From Warburgia ugandensis (lineage: Eukaryota > Streptophyta > Magnoliopsida > Canellales > Canellaceae), in assembly GCA_035236585.1 (NCBI GenBank), contig CP141132.1, forward strand, positions 63,771,880-63,835,879: DNA of 64,000 nt, given 5' to 3'. Positions 61,110 through 64,000 of the stretch are shown piece after piece. How positions within the stretch are numbered: position 1 is the first letter of the stretch; every line of letters begins with the position of its first letter. The notes beneath the pieces were generated by a model, which ran no database searches, was not told where the DNA came from, and saw only the letters and a program-made list of their open reading frames with translations. Position numbers and translations under genes: made by a program.

Positions 61110-61690
61110 AATGAGATTTTTAGGTGGACTCCTTGTTGCTTGGAATAGAGGGTTTATTAATGTTATGGACATGTACATAGGCACCTATTCAATTTAAGAT
61201 CATCTCAAATGGTTGCTCAGGTTGTCTATCTAGAATCTATGAGCCAAATTATGATTATGAAAGGAGGGCATTGTGGCAAGAATTATCTTATGCTAAATCA
61301 AAGTGGTAGGTTTTTCAAGATCTTTTGGAGTGATTTCAACATAATAAGGCATTGGAAGAGAAGAATATATATACTTGGTTTTCTCTCAAGCAATGATTTA
61401 TTTCGGTGACTTCCTAAAGTAAAATGAGCTAATTAATTTCCCACTCAGTGGAGGTTGCTTCACATGGTAAAACAAGTAAAACAATATGATACTAAAAAAA
61501 ATTGATCGATTTATTTGTAGCCTAGAGTGGTCATCCCAACATCCATGTGCAACATGCTCAATCATCCAAGATCACTTCTTAGACCATAAACCCACTATAC
61601 TCAAGATATCAACAAAGCCATGTGGTCCAATGTCATTTAGGTTTGAAATATCATAGTTGGAAGACTTTAGCCTTATTAGTTGTCTTGAAG
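61110..61690 (+). pseudogene. L1-type ORF2 endonuclease (degraded)
   Basis: Visible pieces: GGLLVAWNRGFINVMDM (family G-G-x-L-x-x-W), a piece with YDYERRALWQELS, FPLSGGCFTW (family L-x-G-x-x-F-T-W), KKIDRFICSLEW (family K-L-D-R-F-L-x-S-x-x-W), and DHFLDHKPTIL (family L-S-D-H-x-P-I-L). Frames change several times and stops are present, so it is inactive. The end is placed near the SFRFEISW-like word that closes the domain in plant L1. Confidence 0.8.
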
Positions 61691-62379
61691 ACTGGTGGAT
61701 AGGAACAAGATTTGCTTAAAGCTCAAATGTAGGCAAAGTGCTAGCATTAAAATTAATACATGTCAAATAAAAATTGAAATTATGGACTAAGAACTAAGAT
61801 AAGGAATGGCTAACTAGGTTTTCATCCTTGAAGTCAAATATTATCATTATAAACCTAAAGTAGGAAGCAATACTCCCTCTCATGAAGAGATTGCTCAAAG
61901 GTGCTTAATGGAAGAAGAAATTGGAGCTCTTGAAGAGTAACTGTAATGGAGGCAAAGGTCATGAATAAAATGGTTGCAAGTGGGAAATTACTACACCAAT
62001 TTTTTTCATATGTTGGTAAGTTCTCACAGAATAGCTAATTGCATTCCGTCACTCTTTATCAATGGAAAAAGGCATAAAAACCTTGATGAAATGTAAGGAT
62101 AATATCTTACTACCTGCTTTTTTATAAGATTTAAGATGGCCTTTCCCATCAAATAATCCATTGATGAAGGGATGAGAGTTAAAATGGAAGGTCCTTTCTT
62201 AAAAGTGGAAGTGGAGAAGGCAGTCTTCACTTGCAATGGAGATTAAAGTCTCGATTTAGATGGGTTTTGCATGAAATTATTTCAAGTATGCTAGTAGTTT
62301 ATTAAACTTGATCTTCTTGTTTTTATCAATGGCTTTTTAAAGGGTGAACCTCTGGATAAGCATTTAGGAGCTTCTTTTT

Positions 62380-63010
62380 TGGTATTAGTTCCTAAAAGCC
62401 AAGGAGCAAAATCATTAATAGAATTCAGGCCTATTACTCTTATCAGGGGTTGCTACAAAATTTTAGCTAGAGTTTGGCTAATTGTTTCAAAAGGCTCTTA
62501 AAAGGATTATCTTTCTGTACCAGTAATCTTTTTATTGCTAGATAAACATGATTAATTCTGCATTTGTAGCTATTAAGTGCCTTGATCTTATGCATAAAAA
62601 TCAAGTAGTGAGATTCATGTGTAAGCTTGATATGGAAAAGAAATTTTACTAGATTGAATGGTGAATAATTGACATGGTGCTAGAAGAAATAAATGTCACC
62701 TAGAAATGAAGGGGTGGATTCAAAGATGTTCACAATCTACTCATTTTTTGATTCTTATTAATGGCTCTCCAAAAGCTTTTTTTCTAATAGTTTGAGAGGT
62801 GTGCACCAAAGGGATTTGATGTTTTCCATACTTATTCATTCTTGTAGAATAGGTGTTTAATAAATCATGGAGAAAACGATGGAGGTGAAATTATATAGTG
62901 GCCTAAAGATTTCAAACTCAAATATAACAATTTCATACCTTCAATACGCAAATGATACAATGATAAGTTCATGATGAACTAGAAAAGAATTTGAAGGCCT
63001 TAAAGCATAT
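62380..63010 (+). pseudogene. L1-type ORF2 reverse transcriptase (degraded)
   Basis: Pieces in order: LVPKSQGAKSLIEFRPITLI and YKILARVWL (family I-P-K-x-x-x-F-R-P-I-S-L-I and Y-K-I-L-A-K-V-L), NGSPK, and the palm loop in SYLQYANDTMI, where the catalytic YADD is YAND (62,945-62,956), so the first aspartate is lost. Several frame changes and stops. The loop change alone would abolish activity. Confidence 0.82.
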
Positions 63011-63229
63011 GAGATGGTTATGGATTAGAAAGTAATTCTTGACAAGTCAAAAATTTATGATACCAAATTGAAGGAAGAAGATCTTAAGGGTCTCACTAGC
63101 AACTTGGGATGCAAAACAGTTTCATTACCATGCTCTTAGCTTGGACTAGCTCTTACCTTGGGTTGGCCTAATACAAAATTATGGGAGCCAGTGATACATA
63201 AGTTTCAAATTAAGCTAACAAGTTGAGAA

Positions 63230-64000
63230 AAAGCCATTCTTTCAAGAGAGGGAGGCTCACTCTAATCAAAACCTCTATGGGAAACCTCCAAATTTACTAC
63301 ATGTCACTTTTCAATGACCAACTCAAGTGCTAAAACAAATGGATTGAATCTAATGCAAATTTTTTTGGAGAGGCAGGGAAGAAAAAAAAAAACAAAAATT
63401 TTTATTTGTCTCATGGGAACATATTTGTGATCCTAAACCATGTGGAGGCCCTGGCATTAGAAGTCTAAAAGAAGTGAATAGTACCCTACTTGGTAAGTGG
63501 CTTTGGTGATATGCAAAAGATCACATGCAATTTGATATGAAGGTGCATTTCAAAAGGAAGATACCAATAGGAAAATATTAGGTGGGTTGAAGAATATGAA
63601 TTTCCAAGTACGCTAAGGCTCTGGAAGTATATTTCAAATCACCTTGATTTCTTCAAAAGTATATCTATTCTATGTAGGAAAAGGTGATTAAATAAACTTT
63701 TGGCCAGATCACTAGCTGTTAAAGAAGCATTCCCTCACCTTCTTAGGGAGTTTGAAGTGTGAATTGTAAACTAATAAAAAAATATTGTCAAGATAATGAA
63801 GAAACTTATTGGGATATCCACACACAATGACTGGCAAAAGGTTTAAAAGAAGATAAACTAGGTAGATTAATGTGCAAACTCAATATGTTGTCATCAACTC
63901 TTGTGAGGCTAATTCTATCATGAGGATCTCTAATTTAAGTGGTTTATTTTCAATAAAATTAGTGTACAAGATTCTTAGTCCTCTAGGTTGCATATGGAAC
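63230..64000 (+). pseudogene. L1-type ORF2 C-terminal region, cut by window edge
   Basis: Pieces match the conserved region after the reverse transcriptase: GGSLTLIKTSMGNLQIYYMS (family G-G-R-x-T-L-I-x-S-x-L-x-x-L-P-x-Y-x-x-S), then PCGGPGIRSLKEVNSTLLGK followed by WLW (family G-L-G-I-x-x-L-x-x-x-N-x-A-L-L-x-K-W-x-W), and near the edge a GLFSIKLVYKILS stretch (family G-x-F-S-V-x-S-x-Y). The zinc-binding and RNase H parts would lie beyond 64,000. Confidence 0.8.

Larger units (their letters stand above)
59400..64000 (+). mobile_element. L1-type LINE, decayed, running off the window
   Basis: Ordered remnants of a plant L1-type LINE: ORF1 (about 59,800-60,250), endonuclease (61,110-61,690), reverse transcriptase (62,380-63,010) and the C-terminal region (63,230 to the edge). 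The 5' limit is not fixed. The 3' end lies beyond the window. Confidence 0.8.

Overview
This window looks like nuclear DNA from a large, repeat-rich flowering-plant genome. The evidence is the mix of element families: Ty1/copia and Ty3/gypsy-type LTR elements, a PIF/Harbinger transposon, RTE-type and plant L1-type LINEs, an Au-like SINE, MITEs, and long CT and CA microsatellites in an AT-rich background. I found no host protein gene, rRNA gene or CRISPR array that I could support. Nearly all open frames are short, and every recognisable protein similarity belongs to a transposable element. I cannot name the species.

Layout. 1-3.6 kb: a candidate minus-strand LTR-element primer site, then a foldback-like complex (one inverted copy, a 52-bp tandem array, two direct copies of about 0.65 kb). 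3.6-3.8 kb: a tRNA-derived SINE. 3.8-5.3 kb: unassigned, with a GC-richer island carrying ACGT-core motifs. 5.3-11.4 kb: a nearly full-length but decayed RTE LINE, split by a 3.0-kb insertion. 11.4-12.3 kb: a truncated L1-type LINE with its RNase H domain. 12.9-15.8 kb: a 2.86-kb solo LTR that landed inside a TG/GA microsatellite. 15.9-20.9 kb: unassigned. 20.89-26.06 kb: a PIF/Harbinger transposon with TTA target duplications, a decayed DDE transposase and a nested MITE. 26.17-26.33 kb: an Au-like SINE between perfect 33-bp direct repeats. 26.9-29.0 kb: a long inverted-repeat pair. 29.0-41.4 kb: at least three broken Ty1/copia copies, all on the minus strand, with two MITEs among them. 41.4-42.5 kb: a second, truncated RTE LINE. 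43.2-43.8 kb: a local duplication with a long CT array. 43.8-57.5 kb: a 13.7-kb LTR element with LTRs of 3.7 and 4.15 kb and a 5.8-kb interior without recognisable gag or pol (LARD-like). 57.6-58.4 kb: CT/CA arrays. 59.4-64.0 kb: a decayed L1-type LINE running off the window.

No pathway or operon can be described. The interest lies in the order of nested insertions. The LARD-like element broke one copy of a local duplication, leaving the other copy as an undisturbed reference site. A MITE sits inside copia coding sequence and another inside the Harbinger element. The two RTE copies share a 5' leader with tandem units. All coordinates of element ends come from reading by eye; those described as approximate could shift by tens of bases.
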